In this document: positions 8,075 through 16,813 of the stretch, one piece after another
Layout: each line of letters starts with the position of its first letter
How positions within the stretch are numbered: position 1 is the stretch's first letter
Made by a program: the position numbers and the translations under genes
Notes under the pieces: model-generated
What the model was told of the DNA's origin: nothing
The model's database searches: none
What the model saw: the letters and a program-made list of their open reading frames with translations, nothing else
From: Spirochaetales bacterium
GTDB taxonomy: Bacteria; Spirochaetota; Spirochaetia; SZUA-6; JAFGRV01
NCBI GenBank assembly: GCA_016930085.1
Contig: JAFGHO010000075.1
Coordinates: forward strand, 1-41,338
Direction: 5' to 3'
Length of the DNA stretch: 41,338 nt

Positions 8075-9574
8075 TTACTGCATCGGCATTTTCAGGTCGA
8101 AGGGACCCTGGATAAGGGCGGCCGTCGAATTGTAATCGAAGACCTGGTCCTTGTAGCCGTTCGAGGTGACATATACCTTGAGTTTTGTCTGCGGCGAAAC
8201 GGCCGCGAGTACCTGGCCGAATTGATCGATATTCCAGTAACTCGCGTAGAATTTGCCGCTTTTCATCACATCGAGAAATCCCCTGCTCGCCTGGTCGAGT
8301 GAATTGAGGAGTTCCTGTTCGTTCATATTGATCATGGCGCGGACCTCCTTGAGATCCATCTGGAGGTAGGGGGCGATCACTTCCGCCGTATACCCCTGGT
8401 TGGCGAGATACCGGACCAGATAGTAGTACTGCATGTAATCCTTGAAGTTGATATAGTTGAAGGCCGTGTCCACGGAAATATCCGCCTTGTAGGCGATAAG
8501 GTAACCGCTTTTGACCGCGACATTCTGGTTTGCCTGCGAACGGACATTGAATCCGATATACACCTCGTTTTTGTAGGGATCGTTCGACGGGTCGGCATCG
8601 ATCCATTCTTTCGGGATGTCGGGGAGGTCTTTTACGTTGTACCAGAGGTAGACGTATGCGGCCGCCTCGGCGTAATAGGTGACCGGCTGTGCGATCGAAA
8701 GATGGCGGCCGTGCGGGTCGGAGCGGTCCCAGGTGTTGATCCCGATCAGGTTGTTCTTGTAGTAAAGCCCGCCGCCCGAGTTTCCGCCCGAAATGAAGGC
8801 GTGGTGAAGGATGTACGAACGTTCATCGCTGTCGTAATTGGCGAAATTACCTTCGGTAATCGAATGGAATGTCTGCGAACCGCTTCCCGGAAACCCGATC
8901 GCCCAGACCTTCGGCGTGAGTTCGGGGAGGTAGAAGGGATTACCGAGTGAGGAGACGGGGACGGTGTCGGTCGCCGTCCATTCGGCGGTCACTTCGGGGA
9001 GTTCGGTCGACGGGTTCATCTGCGCGTGGGCGATGATCTTGCAGATCGCCCTGTCCCTGTCGTAGTTGTTGTAGTCCGAATCATAGTACATGGTCTGGCA
9101 GAGATATTTGAGCGTGACGCGCCGTCTGAAATTTTTGACGTCGTCTTCCGTGGCGACCGTCACCCACATGTATCCGGGTTCCGCGGGTATCAGGACCTGG
9201 TCGTAGGTCGCGCCGGTATTGTCCTTGAAAGGCTGGACGATGACGCTGTTCGCGGTCCAGTCGTCCGCCACGTGCGCGTTGGTAAAAAGCCAGCCGTTTT
9301 TCGTCACGATGACCCCGGAGCCGAGGTCCCAGAAATAACGTTTCGGCGGTTGTACGGTCTTTCCCCCGCCGAAATTGGGAATTCCGTATTCGACCGTGGG
9401 CTGAAAATTCGCCGGCATTCCCTTAACGACATAGAGGTCCATCAGTTTGCCCAGCCGCACCACGGATGCGACCGTTCGGGGAGAAACCTCATTCGCATCC
9501 TGAGCGGCCGCCTGCAGCGTTGCCGTGATCAATAGCGCGATAATTAGTGCTAAAGTTTTTCCCGTTTTCTTCAT
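8075..9574 (-). CDS. Secreted trypsin-like serine protease (S1/DegP-like fold)
   Basis: A 499-residue exported protease. Residues 1-24 are a signal peptide ending QAAAQ. The catalytic triad is readable: H101 in WLFTNAHVAD, D174 in DRDRAICKI and S266 in ISGGNSGGGLYY, with the usual GSGVIVTKNG strand before the His. An insertion of about 50 residues (110-165) separates the His from the Asp. The C-terminal ~190 residues (310-499) are mainly polar and helical, with no PDZ motif that I can see, so it is not a standard DegP/HtrA. Its ATG is one base after the TAA of the upstream PrsW-like gene, and the AGGAAGGAG ribosome site lies inside that gene's last codons, so the two are translationally coupled. 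It probably acts in the periplasm or outside the cell. Confidence 0.85.
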   Translation of the reverse strand: MKKTGKTLALIIALLITATLQAAAQDANEVSPRTVASVVRLGKLMDLYVVKGMPANFQPTVEYGIPNFGGGKTVQPPKRYFWDLGSGVIVTKNGWLFTNAHVADDWTANSVIVQPFKDNTGATYDQVLIPAEPGYMWVTVATEDDVKNFRRRVTLKYLCQTMYYDSDYNNYDRDRAICKIIAHAQMNPSTELPEVTAEWTATDTVPVSSLGNPFYLPELTPKVWAIGFPGSGSQTFHSITEGNFANYDSDERSYILHHAFISGGNSGGGLYYKNNLIGINTWDRSDPHGRHLSIAQPVTYYAEAAAYVYLWYNVKDLPDIPKEWIDADPSNDPYKNEVYIGFNVRSQANQNVAVKSGYLIAYKADISVDTAFNYINFKDYMQYYYLVRYLANQGYTAEVIAPYLQMDLKEVRAMINMNEQELLNSLDQASRGFLDVMKSGKFYASYWNIDQFGQVLAAVSPQTKLKVYVTSNGYKDQVFDYNSTAALIQGPFDLKMPMQ

Positions 9575-9575
9575 C

Positions 9576-10931
9576 TTACGACTCCTTCCTGAAACTCCGG
9601 AGTATTTTCCCGGCTAATTCAAGATGTCCGGGGTAGGTGGCGCCCGGAACCTCGATGCTGACAATCAATTTTTCACCCTCCTTCTGTGCCGTGTATTCAT
9701 ACACCCTCGCGAGGAAGGAGGTCTTCCCCGTGACCTGTTCGAGGGTCACCGTTTTTTCATACGCCCTCATGTCGATTGCGTAATCGCCGATGGTCATGGG
9801 TGCTTCATCGGTCTGAATTTTGATGAGGCTCAGGACGCTCGTCGGCTGATAGTCGTCGAACACGACGACGCGGAGGGTCGCCGGGTAAGTATAGTTTTCG
9901 AGATGTTTGGTAAAGGTGTAGATATTGTCCTTCTGCCCGCCGAAAGAAAAAGCCGCGGGGACGGTAAAGGAGATGTCGTTTTCACGGGAAGTAAAGGTTT
10001 TATCGCCTTCGATGACGAACCGGACGATCAGTCCTGCGGCAAGAAGGATGACGATCGCCGCGATCGAGACGATATCGAAAAAGAACTTCGTCCCTTCGAG
10101 TTCCTTCGCTTCGCCCTTTTTGATGCTTTTCTGGATGAGGAAGAATACGATACCGAGGAGGACGACGGTAAATCCAAGGACCAGGACGATCGAAACGAAA
10201 TCCGAACTGGTCGTGATATTCATCTGAAGCTTCGTGCTCAGCCAGGCGTAGAGGGAAAACACACAGACGGCGATCACGAGTGCGATGAGGAAATCTCTCT
10301 GTTTATGCCGCTCGTCGAAACGGGCCGCGCCGAATGAATACCCGACGAGGGCGCCGAGTGAGGAGAAAAGCGCCAGGTTCACGAGAAGTGAAAAGACGAG
10401 AAAGTAAAGTGAGACGGCGCCGGCCGAAAAAACCCCCTTCATGGCAAGGGAGAGCGCGTACCCGATCCCGATAAACGCGCCGTACATCATGCCGTCGACG
10501 GGTTCGTTGAAATGTTTCGAGGGATAGAACATATACCGGAGAACGATATAGATCGTGATCGCGGGTATAAAGCCCCGGCTGAAGAGGAGGTGGGCGAGGG
10601 GCATGGCGTTCGCGTTGAGCGTCCACGCGGGCAGATCGAAGACGATATTGCCGAAAAACGCCGACAACGAGGCCTCGCCGATAATTCCCGCGAAAAACGC
10701 CGATGCGACCATGATGACGGGTTCCGGATCCTTTCTGTCGAGAAAATAATAGAAGGAGATCCAGAGAAATGCGGGAATCAGACCGATAACGATCGTGAGC
10801 AATGTGCCCGAGAGGGTCGCCGTGTTCAATTCGATTCCTTTCAGAAGGAAAAAGGCGATGAGGAAGAGGAGGACCATGCCGATGAGATTCATGATTCCCG
10901 TATTCAATATATTACGCTTGACATCTTCCAT
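9576..10931 (-). CDS. PrsW-like membrane protein, catalytic motifs degenerate
   Basis: A 451-residue multi-pass membrane protein. Residues 10-310 hold about eight to nine membrane helices. FLDRKDPEPVIM (63-74) and EPVDGMMYGAFIGIGYAL (143-160) match the conserved blocks of PrsW-type intramembrane metalloproteases (Y..D...PEP; DG..YG...G.G.A). The EExxK helix of active PrsW proteins should precede the second block. Here that place reads SRGFIPAITIYIVLR with no acidic pair, and the later conserved His is also replaced (LALFSSLGALVGY). It is therefore probably not a metalloprotease in the usual sense. A last helix (about 285-307) is followed by a ~140-residue extracytoplasmic C-terminal domain that I do not recognise. 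ATG 10931 has an AAGAAAGGG site. It is the first gene of an operon with the secreted trypsin-like protease; a role in handling or sensing that protease is inference. Confidence 0.72.
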   Translation of the reverse strand: MEDVKRNILNTGIMNLIGMVLLFLIAFFLLKGIELNTATLSGTLLTIVIGLIPAFLWISFYYFLDRKDPEPVIMVASAFFAGIIGEASLSAFFGNIVFDLPAWTLNANAMPLAHLLFSRGFIPAITIYIVLRYMFYPSKHFNEPVDGMMYGAFIGIGYALSLAMKGVFSAGAVSLYFLVFSLLVNLALFSSLGALVGYSFGAARFDERHKQRDFLIALVIAVCVFSLYAWLSTKLQMNITTSSDFVSIVLVLGFTVVLLGIVFFLIQKSIKKGEAKELEGTKFFFDIVSIAAIVILLAAGLIVRFVIEGDKTFTSRENDISFTVPAAFSFGGQKDNIYTFTKHLENYTYPATLRVVVFDDYQPTSVLSLIKIQTDEAPMTIGDYAIDMRAYEKTVTLEQVTGKTSFLARVYEYTAQKEGEKLIVSIEVPGATYPGHLELAGKILRSFRKES

Positions 10932-11184
10932 AATATTGTACCCTTTCTTGATAGTTTTTTGACATCATCGTTTGCGTAACGATAAACGTAAACCCGGCGT
11001 ATTTCCGGCGTCACGGCGTCGTGCCGGGCATATGGTATAAGCATAGTTGCTGGGGAAAAATAAATCAAGATTTTTTTCAGGGACGGAGGCGCGCTTATGC
11101 CTTCGCGGGCGTACCGGATATAAAGCTGATATCGGCCGCGGCGCGAACGGTGTCGGCTCCCGTGTCCTTTTTTTCATCCGCTTC

Positions 11185-11213
11185 TTGACATGATTCTTTT
11201 ATATGGTTTATAC
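11185..11213 (+). promoter_or_regulatory. Sigma-70-type promoter of mtnP
   Basis: TTGACA (11185-11190), a 17-base spacer, then TTATAC (11208-11213). It is 18 bases before the start codon of mtnP, whose AAGGAG site follows at about 11221. Confidence 0.6.
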
Positions 11214-11231
11214 CGGGAAAAAGGAGTAACT

Positions 11232-11978
11232 ATGGCAAAGATTGGTATTATCGGCGGGTCCGGACTCGATAATCCGGCTATCCTGGAAAATGAAAAAAAT
11301 AAAAAGGTATCGACGCCGTACGGAAAACCGACGTCGGATCTGAAATGCGGGACGATCAAGGGGGTCGATATCGTTTTACTGGCGCGTCACGGCCGCGAGC
11401 ATACGGTGCCGCCGACGCAGGTCAACTTTCGGGCGAATATCGCCGCGCTCAAAGAAGAAGGATGCACCCATATCATCGCGACGACCGCCGTGGGGAGTCT
11501 GCGGGAAGAAATCGGCCGCGGACATCTCGTGATCCTCGATCAGTTTATCGATTTTACGCGCCTCAGAAATTTGAGCTTTTTCGACGAGTTCGAACCCCAC
11601 AAGCCGAAGCATACGCCCATGGCCGAACCTTTTTCAAAAGAACTCCGGAAGCTTCTTGTCGCCGGATGCAGGGAACTCGCGGTCCCCTTTCATGAAAAGG
11701 GAACGGTCGTGACGATCGAGGGGCCGCGGTTTTCGACAAAGGCGGAGAGTCATATGTTCAGATCGTGGGGCGCGGATGTCATCAACATGAGTATCGCCCC
11801 CGAAGCCGCGCTCGCGAACGAGGCCGGAATCCCGTATGCCGCGGTCGCGATGAGTACGGATTATGACTGCTGGAAAGAGGATGAAGAACCGGTGACCTGG
11901 GAGCAGATTCTCGAGATTTTCGGCCGGAACGTGGATAAAGTGACCCGGCTGCTCGTCGAGGTCATACCCAGGATTTGA
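11232..11978 (+). CDS. mtnP: S-methyl-5'-thioadenosine phosphorylase
   Basis: A 248-residue enzyme that splits methylthioadenosine with phosphate into adenine and methylthioribose 1-phosphate, the first step of methionine salvage and clearance of the polyamine by-product. The start IGIIGGSGLDNP holds the phosphate-binding GGSGL, RHGREHTVPPTQVNFRANI is the conserved substrate block, and GPRFSTKAESHMFRSWGADVINMS carries the base-site region. MSTDYDCW points to the MTA phosphorylase branch over guanosine/inosine phosphorylase. ATG 11232 has AAGGAG upstream; the open frame to 11190 is not needed. It appears to be a single-gene unit with its own promoter, and a convergent gene begins 8 bases after its stop. 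Confidence 0.92.
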   Translation: MAKIGIIGGSGLDNPAILENEKNKKVSTPYGKPTSDLKCGTIKGVDIVLLARHGREHTVPPTQVNFRANIAALKEEGCTHIIATTAVGSLREEIGRGHLVILDQFIDFTRLRNLSFFDEFEPHKPKHTPMAEPFSKELRKLLVAGCRELAVPFHEKGTVVTIEGPRFSTKAESHMFRSWGADVINMSIAPEAALANEAGIPYAAVAMSTDYDCWKEDEEPVTWEQILEIFGRNVDKVTRLLVEVIPRI

Positions 11979-11986
11979 GGGAACCG

Positions 11987-12955
11987 TTACTTATTGTCGA
12001 TAATAGCCGCGATAATTTTTTTCGTTTTCTCGTCTTTTTCGCTTTTCAATAGTCCGGAAAGCCATTCCCCATCGCCGGGTCCGCCGAATTCCTTGTAAAG
12101 CTCGAGGAGGCGTATGCGGTGTCCGGTCTTTCTTTTTTCTATTGCGTCTTTAATAGAAGCCGCTGCGCGCTCCGGGTCGTGTTTGAGGATGCGGATCGCT
12201 GTGGTTCTGGTTTTTTTCGGTGAGGAGAGCGCGCATGCGAGGATGTCCTCCATGAATATGTCTGCGGGAAGCTTTAGGGCCGCGATGTTCCTCAATGCGT
12301 GGCAGCGGATTGTCCGGCTTTGATGATGAAGCGCCTCGATCACGAGATCTTTGTGCCCGGGAATCGTCTGGGAAAAGCCGGTGAGTGAAAAAAAGGTTTT
12401 TACTATGTCGAGGTGCGTATAGTCTTTCGGGTCGGTGATGAAAATATGCCGTACCATATTGTCGATTCCCTTTTCCGCCGCGACGAGGATCTGCTCGATA
12501 ATTTTCAGCTGGAGATAGGTTCTGAGGTCGCCGGAATACTCAGACGACGAAAAGAGGAGAAGCGCTTCCAGCCATGACGGTGACTTGAAGCGCCGGGGCA
12601 TGAGGAAATTGGGATTCAGGGGATTCATGAGCGCGTGGTATACCTTTCCGAGGCGTTTTAAAAACTTCTCGCCTTCTTCGTTCCTTTTCTCGAAAAGTTC
12701 AGCCCTGTTCTCTGCGGAGCAGAGGCGGGGGGCGAAATGGTCCGCCTTGAAAAAAATCTCGAGCATTTCGAGGTCGGAAAGAATGCGCCTCCTTTTCCCG
12801 TCGAGTAAATAGAAAAGAATGCGTTTTGTGTAATTTTTTTTGAGCAGGTCGAGATCCTTGAAATCCTCGATAAGCAGTTCGATTCCTTTTTTTGAAATCC
12901 CCGCCTTGTTTTGTATCTCTTTTCCACTGCCAATATCGTTCAACAAATCGTGCAT
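11987..12955 (-). CDS. HEAT-repeat-like alpha-helical protein, unknown
   Basis: A 322-residue soluble protein with no signal peptide or membrane segment. It is almost all alpha-helical by composition. The second half shows HEAT-like helix pairs (HKDLVIEALHHQSRTIRCHA, LRNIAALKLPADIFMEDILA, TRTTAIRILKHDPERAAASI), which usually form protein-binding solenoids. The N-terminal 60 residues (GKEIQNKAGISKKGIELLIE) look like a small helical domain. The ATG at 12955 follows an AAGGAAC site. It converges with mtnP and is 52 bases downstream of an exported-protein gene on the same strand, so the two could share a transcript. I cannot name a function. Confidence 0.6.
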   Translation of the reverse strand: MHDLLNDIGSGKEIQNKAGISKKGIELLIEDFKDLDLLKKNYTKRILFYLLDGKRRRILSDLEMLEIFFKADHFAPRLCSAENRAELFEKRNEEGEKFLKRLGKVYHALMNPLNPNFLMPRRFKSPSWLEALLLFSSSEYSGDLRTYLQLKIIEQILVAAEKGIDNMVRHIFITDPKDYTHLDIVKTFFSLTGFSQTIPGHKDLVIEALHHQSRTIRCHALRNIAALKLPADIFMEDILACALSSPKKTRTTAIRILKHDPERAAASIKDAIEKRKTGHRIRLLELYKEFGGPGDGEWLSGLLKSEKDEKTKKIIAAIIDNK

Positions 12956-13007
12956 GTGCGGTTCCTTATCGGATGAACTAACAATCTTTAGGGTTCACCT
13001 TCATTCG

Positions 13008-13895
13008 TTACAACCAGAGTTTCAACGAGGCAAAAGGCCCCTGGAAGATGAGACCGTCCCCGCTCGAATAATCATACCCGTACAGATTCAGGTTATATCC
13101 CGCCCCGACGGACACAAAGCCGATGCAATAATTGAGGGTGAATGAAAATATATGAAATCCCAGGTCCCTGTAATGGGCATTGAGGTTGAAGATATCGCAA
13201 TATATATTATGGAAGAAAAAGATATGCAGGCTGCCGCCGTAAGAGAATAGAGGTTCGGGAAGACTCGCGCCCGCTTCGGAAGCGGTAAATGACAACCCCC
13301 CGATATAACCGGTAACCATGACATTGAACACGGGGATCGAGATGCCGCCGTTTACCGAAAAAAAGGTGAACCAGTACGGGGATTCGTATGTGTATTGGAA
13401 AAAGAGGTTCGCGTGGATGAGGGTAAGGTTGGTCTCGATGAGGCCCGTAAACGAGACCCGTTCGTCCATGAGGTATGCCGCCGAAGCCGAAAGCTTCAAA
13501 AACCCGATTTGACCGTCGCTTTTCGCGGTTTCATCCCGCACAAAGCTGAACTCATGGCCGGATTCGGGAGAATACGGATAATCGCTGTATCTGACGGAAA
13601 ACATATAGGTAAAAAAAATTTCAAAAAAAACAGGCCCCATTTCATCGAGACAGCCAGAAATGCACCCCCCGAGCGCCTTCCCGAGGCATCCTCCCGTGCC
13701 CCCATCGTCATCCTTATACGTTTTTCCGCCTTCCGAATCATCCTCTTCTTCGTCTTTCTCTTTCTCTTTCTCGATTTTATCGAATAGCTCCCCGGTTTTG
13801 TTGTCGTCCTCCTCCTCATTCTCCTCGTCGGCAAAGGAATGAAGGCAGATTGCGGTTGTCATGATGATGAGGAGAAGACATAGCGTCTTTCTCAT
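13008..13895 (-). CDS. Exported barrel-like outer-membrane protein with acidic N-terminus
   Basis: A 295-residue protein with a signal peptide (1-22, ending HSFAD). Residues 23-70 are a very acidic low-complexity stretch (EENEEEDDN, EKEKEKDEEEDDSEGG). A glycine/cysteine-rich piece follows (GGCLGKALGGCISGC), and from about 95 on there are alternating aromatic/polar strands (FFEIFFTYMFSVRYSDY, WFTFFSVNGGISIPVFN, HIFSFTLNYCIGFVSVGAGY) typical of an outer-membrane beta-barrel. It ends ASLKLWL. The four cysteines before the barrel are unusual and could bind metal or form disulphides. ATG 13895 has a GGGAGGAA site. No named family is recognised. Confidence 0.6.
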   Translation of the reverse strand: MRKTLCLLLIIMTTAICLHSFADEENEEEDDNKTGELFDKIEKEKEKDEEEDDSEGGKTYKDDDGGTGGCLGKALGGCISGCLDEMGPVFFEIFFTYMFSVRYSDYPYSPESGHEFSFVRDETAKSDGQIGFLKLSASAAYLMDERVSFTGLIETNLTLIHANLFFQYTYESPYWFTFFSVNGGISIPVFNVMVTGYIGGLSFTASEAGASLPEPLFSYGGSLHIFFFHNIYCDIFNLNAHYRDLGFHIFSFTLNYCIGFVSVGAGYNLNLYGYDYSSGDGLIFQGPFASLKLWL

Positions 13896-14088
13896 TTCGT
13901 TCCTCCCTCTCTTCTTCTAATATAGTAAGGCTATTATCCGGCGATTTCCATAAAAAAAACCGGTGGTAGAAGGTTTTTTTGAAGCGTATGGAAATTTGGG
14001 GATTGATCGGACATGCGGGTTATGGCATACTGATCATCATCGCGTGACGTATCGCCCGTCAAGCGGGCGGCGATAAAGGGGGCCGGCC

Positions 14089-14910
14089 ATGGATACCAGC
14101 AGGGACCTAGTCATCATTACCGGAACCGATTCCGGCATCGGGATGCATCTTGCCGGCGTGTTCCGGGAGCACGGGTACCCGGTATGTGCGACGTATCTCG
14201 AAAAACCGGGAACGACCGCATCCGTCAATATAAATCTCGACCTCACGGATGAGGCCTCCTGTTCCGGTTTCATCCAAAAAGTGGCATCCCTTCTCGGCGA
14301 GGGCTACCGTTGCGCGTGCCTTGTCAATAACGCCGGTATTGCCCTTGGCGGCCCCATCGAAAATCTTCCCATTTCGGTTTACAGAGCGAATCTCGAAGTC
14401 AATCTCCTGGGCCTGATACGTATTACCCGCGATCTCATTCCGTTCCTCGCCGAAAGCAGGGGAGTGATCCTCCTCAACGGTTCCGCCGCCGGCCGTGTCG
14501 CCGCGCCGTTTCTCTCACCGTATGTCATCACCAAATTCGCCCTGGAGGGATTTGCCGACTGCCTCCGCAGGGAACTCCTTCCCTACGGCATAAGAACCGT
14601 GCTTCTTCAAACAGGGGGTGTCGATACACCGATCTGGAAAAAGGCCGAAACACAGGATATGTCGTTTGTTGCCGATAAATACCGGCACACCATGGATCGT
14701 TTCAGGGATACCTTTATACGGGGAAGCAAGGGGCTTTCCGCCGGGGAGGCCGCAGAAAAGATATTCCGTGTATTCAGAAGAAAAAAATACAGGCCCCGCT
14801 ATATTATCGCGCGCAGTGTCGCGAGGGAAATAGCGATACGGTTGATTTCCGGGCGTCCGCTCGATTTTATTTTCAAACGGATGTTCGGAATGGATTACGG
14901 CGGGCGGTGA
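14089..14910 (+). CDS. Short-chain dehydrogenase/reductase (SDR)
   Basis: A 273-residue Rossmann-fold oxidoreductase. TGTDSGIG (11-18) is the NAD(P) glycine motif, NNAG is at 80-83, the catalytic triad is S132, Y145 and K149 (SPYVITK), and LQTGGVDTPIW follows at the PG-type position. The C-terminal part (RRKKYRPRYIIARSVAREIA) resembles the classical retinol/17-beta-hydroxysteroid-type SDRs. It probably reduces or oxidises a hydroxyl/keto group on a small, perhaps lipid, substrate. The start ATG 14089 follows AAGGGGG. It appears to be a single gene with no informative neighbour. Confidence 0.85.
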   Translation: MDTSRDLVIITGTDSGIGMHLAGVFREHGYPVCATYLEKPGTTASVNINLDLTDEASCSGFIQKVASLLGEGYRCACLVNNAGIALGGPIENLPISVYRANLEVNLLGLIRITRDLIPFLAESRGVILLNGSAAGRVAAPFLSPYVITKFALEGFADCLRRELLPYGIRTVLLQTGGVDTPIWKKAETQDMSFVADKYRHTMDRFRDTFIRGSKGLSAGEAAEKIFRVFRRKKYRPRYIIARSVAREIAIRLISGRPLDFIFKRMFGMDYGGR

Positions 14911-15141
14911 CGCGTCCCGGCAGGCGGCCGCGACCAGCGGGCAATCAATACGCCGCATGCCGGCCGCCCTTTCCCGAATCTGTATCGATTAATAACACGA
15001 ATATAAAAGACAGGGCCGTAAAATCGGGGACCGAATTGGGTAGGGCTAGGGGAAACCCTTAAGCAAAAAACTGTCTATTTCCTATGGCAATATCCGGTCC
15101 CATGCATATACTTATTATGTGCAGGAGGGCTGTGTATTAAT

Positions 15142-15528
15142 ATGGAGTCCAAAACATTTATGTGTAACGGGAATATGATATGGCTCGGCGATGACGGTAT
15201 TTTGCGGTCGGTTGTCGTCGATGAAAAGAAAGAAGGCGTTCTTCCCCCGGGAAACGGGCATAGCGGCGGTATCAGGGAGTTGACAAACGGAAAGCGGCTG
15301 CCGATACTGGCCGATCTGAGAACAATCAAAGGATTCGACAGAAAAACACACAATTGTTCGCGGTTTTCATTCGATAACCGGGCGGTCAGCGCGATGGCGG
15401 TGATCGTCACCTCGCCGCAGAGCAGGAAGATGAATGTTTTCTTTCTGGGTCCCAAACGGCCTGGTTATCCGGTGCGTCCGTTCACGGATGAAGCGGAAGC
15501 CACGGTGTGGCTCAAAAAGTTCCTCTAA
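15142..15528 (+). CDS. DUF7793/STAS-SpoIIAA-like protein
   Basis: A 128-residue soluble protein. LPILADLRTIKGFDRKTHN, then AVSAMAVIVTSPQSRKMNVF and FLGPKRPGYPVRPFTDEAEA with WLKKFL at the end, match a small STAS/SpoIIAA-like family (DUF7793) in which a DLR loop precedes the helix that binds partners. Such proteins are common in sediment bacteria and their role is unknown. ATG 15142 is 13 bases from a GGAGG (15122-15126 region), longer than ideal, so a start a little upstream at an ATT is possible. It stands alone between an SDR and an exported protein. Confidence 0.65.
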   Translation: MESKTFMCNGNMIWLGDDGILRSVVVDEKKEGVLPPGNGHSGGIRELTNGKRLPILADLRTIKGFDRKTHNCSRFSFDNRAVSAMAVIVTSPQSRKMNVFFLGPKRPGYPVRPFTDEAEATVWLKKFL

Positions 15529-15625
15529 AAACGCAGGCTTTTATGTCAAAATGCGGTTTTTCCCATATGTTAAGGCAAGTGACAACCGGGAACGGAAATA
15601 TTTCTTCATTCTGCGGTAAATATAT

Positions 15626-15653
15626 TTGAAAATTCCTGAAATAGTGATATTAT
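15626..15653 (+). promoter_or_regulatory. Sigma-70-type promoter of the exported protein at 15703
   Basis: TTGAAA (15626-15631), a 16-base spacer, then TATTAT (15648-15653), 49 bases before the start codon. Confidence 0.5.
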
Positions 15654-15702
15654 TTGATATGAGTACACAAGGTGTATCATTTTTCCAAAGAGGAGGTATG
15701 AA

Positions 15703-16302
15703 ATGATAAAACGAATAGGATGTATTGTCCTGATCATGCTGACATGCGGCTTTTATCTCGCTGCAGAGGAAAATGCCGGATTGGATCCCTATAATGTAAG
15801 CATTGCTATTAATCCGTTTTCGCTGATATGGGGTATGTACGGGATCGAAGTGGGTATTCCCGTCTTGAATATACTCGAACCGACCGCGTATATCACCTTC
15901 GTCGATATGTTCGGTATGGTGAGAATAATCAGTCCGGACGTTGAAATACCGGAAGGCAGTTCCGCCTGGTTCGTCAACGCGGGTGTCAGTATCCGGTTTT
16001 TCCCCAGCCAGCAGTACGATTCGTTTTTCGCCGGATTCCGCTTGACGTATATCTATTTGAATCTCGAGCTGGAAGGCTCGGATGTCATCGATACGCAGCT
16101 CGAAGGATCGAACAGCGATATCGCCGTCGGTTTCGATCTCGGCTGGCGCTGGCGGTGGTCGTTCGGAGGAAGTATGGGAATGTTCGTTCAAACCTGGATC
16201 GGGATGGAGCGGTATATTCTCCAGGAAGGGCTGACCGAATCGTTATTTGTAGGTCTGCCTATTGTTCCCATTTCAGCATTGCAGATCGGTTTTACTTTCT
16301 GA
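15703..16302 (+). CDS. Small exported barrel-like protein, probable outer membrane
   Basis: A 199-residue protein with a signal peptide (1-21, GFYLAAEEN). The mature part is built of alternating strands (NVSIAINPFSLIWGMYGIEV, FVNAGVSIRFFPS, FFAGFRLTYIYLNLEL, IAVGFDLGWRWRWSFGGSMG) and ends LQIGFTF. The C-terminal aromatic is the classic BAM signal of outer-membrane barrels. ATG 15703 has AGGAGG 5-10 bases upstream, and there is a promoter before it and a strong terminator after it, so this is a complete single-gene unit. The fold resembles OmpW/OmpA-type 8-stranded barrels in size, but I do not recognise a named family. Confidence 0.65.
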   Translation: MIKRIGCIVLIMLTCGFYLAAEENAGLDPYNVSIAINPFSLIWGMYGIEVGIPVLNILEPTAYITFVDMFGMVRIISPDVEIPEGSSAWFVNAGVSIRFFPSQQYDSFFAGFRLTYIYLNLELEGSDVIDTQLEGSNSDIAVGFDLGWRWRWSFGGSMGMFVQTWIGMERYILQEGLTESLFVGLPIVPISALQIGFTF

Positions 16303-16325
16303 GGACATATATTTCCTAAGACGAT

Positions 16326-16371
16326 AACGGGCCGCCCTGTCCCGACGGACAGCGGGCGGCCCGTTTTTTTT
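16326..16371 (+). terminator. Strong intrinsic terminator
   Basis: AACGGGCCGCCC (16326-16337) pairs perfectly with GGGCGGCCCGTT (16354-16365). The stem is extended inside by TGTCC/GGACA and followed by eight Ts. It ends transcription of the exported-protein gene 24 bases after its stop. Confidence 0.93.
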
Positions 16372-16420
16372 GTACCGTACCGATTATTGCCCTTTTTATA
16401 TAATGACGTGCGGCGGAACA

Positions 16421-16813
16421 TCACCCGATCGCGTCTTTTTTCCTGTACGCCATACCCTGGAAGAGGGCGACGAGTCCGCCGCCGGAATCCTTTACCTCGA
16501 TCGTATACGAGGAGAGTTTTCTCGAGAGAGAAACCTCCCGCGCGGTTGCCGAGAGTGTTCCTTCCGTGACGGCTTTAAAGTATGAAATGGAGGCGTGCAC
16601 GGCGACGGCGACGGTTCCGTAGGAATTACAGGCAACGGCAAAGACGAAATCGGCAAGGGTAAAGAGTACTCCGCCGTGTACGGTTCCGGCGCTGTTCAAG
16701 TGATCTTTCGTGATGTCCATCGATGCCTTTGCATAGCCCTCATCCGCTTCGATGAGGCGTATACCCGTGCGGGCCGCGAAGTTGTCGGCGGACGCGAACC
16801 GGTTTATATCCAT
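16421..16813 (-). CDS. PaaI-type hotdog-fold thioesterase
   Basis: A 130-residue acyl-CoA thioesterase of the hotdog fold. HLNSAGTVHGGVLFTLADF holds the conserved N...HGG....AD block of the PaaI/YbgC-like group (Asn and the catalytic acidic residue on the long helix), and VHASISYFKAVTEGTLSATA is the following strand pair typical of the family. It should hydrolyse aryl- or acyl-CoA thioesters, perhaps clearing dead-end CoA esters. The ATG at 16813 has an AAGGGGG site; the frame is open to 16993, but that extension runs through an intergenic palindrome. It is divergent from the small gene at 17140. Confidence 0.85.
   Translation of the reverse strand: MDINRFASADNFAARTGIRLIEADEGYAKASMDITKDHLNSAGTVHGGVLFTLADFVFAVACNSYGTVAVAVHASISYFKAVTEGTLSATAREVSLSRKLSSYTIEVKDSGGGLVALFQGMAYRKKDAIG

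Noticed and set aside
9624-10337. 237-aa ORF on the plus strand
   Set aside because: It lies antisense inside the PrsW-like gene; its Asp/Arg/Gly-rich composition is typical of a shadow frame in GC-rich DNA.
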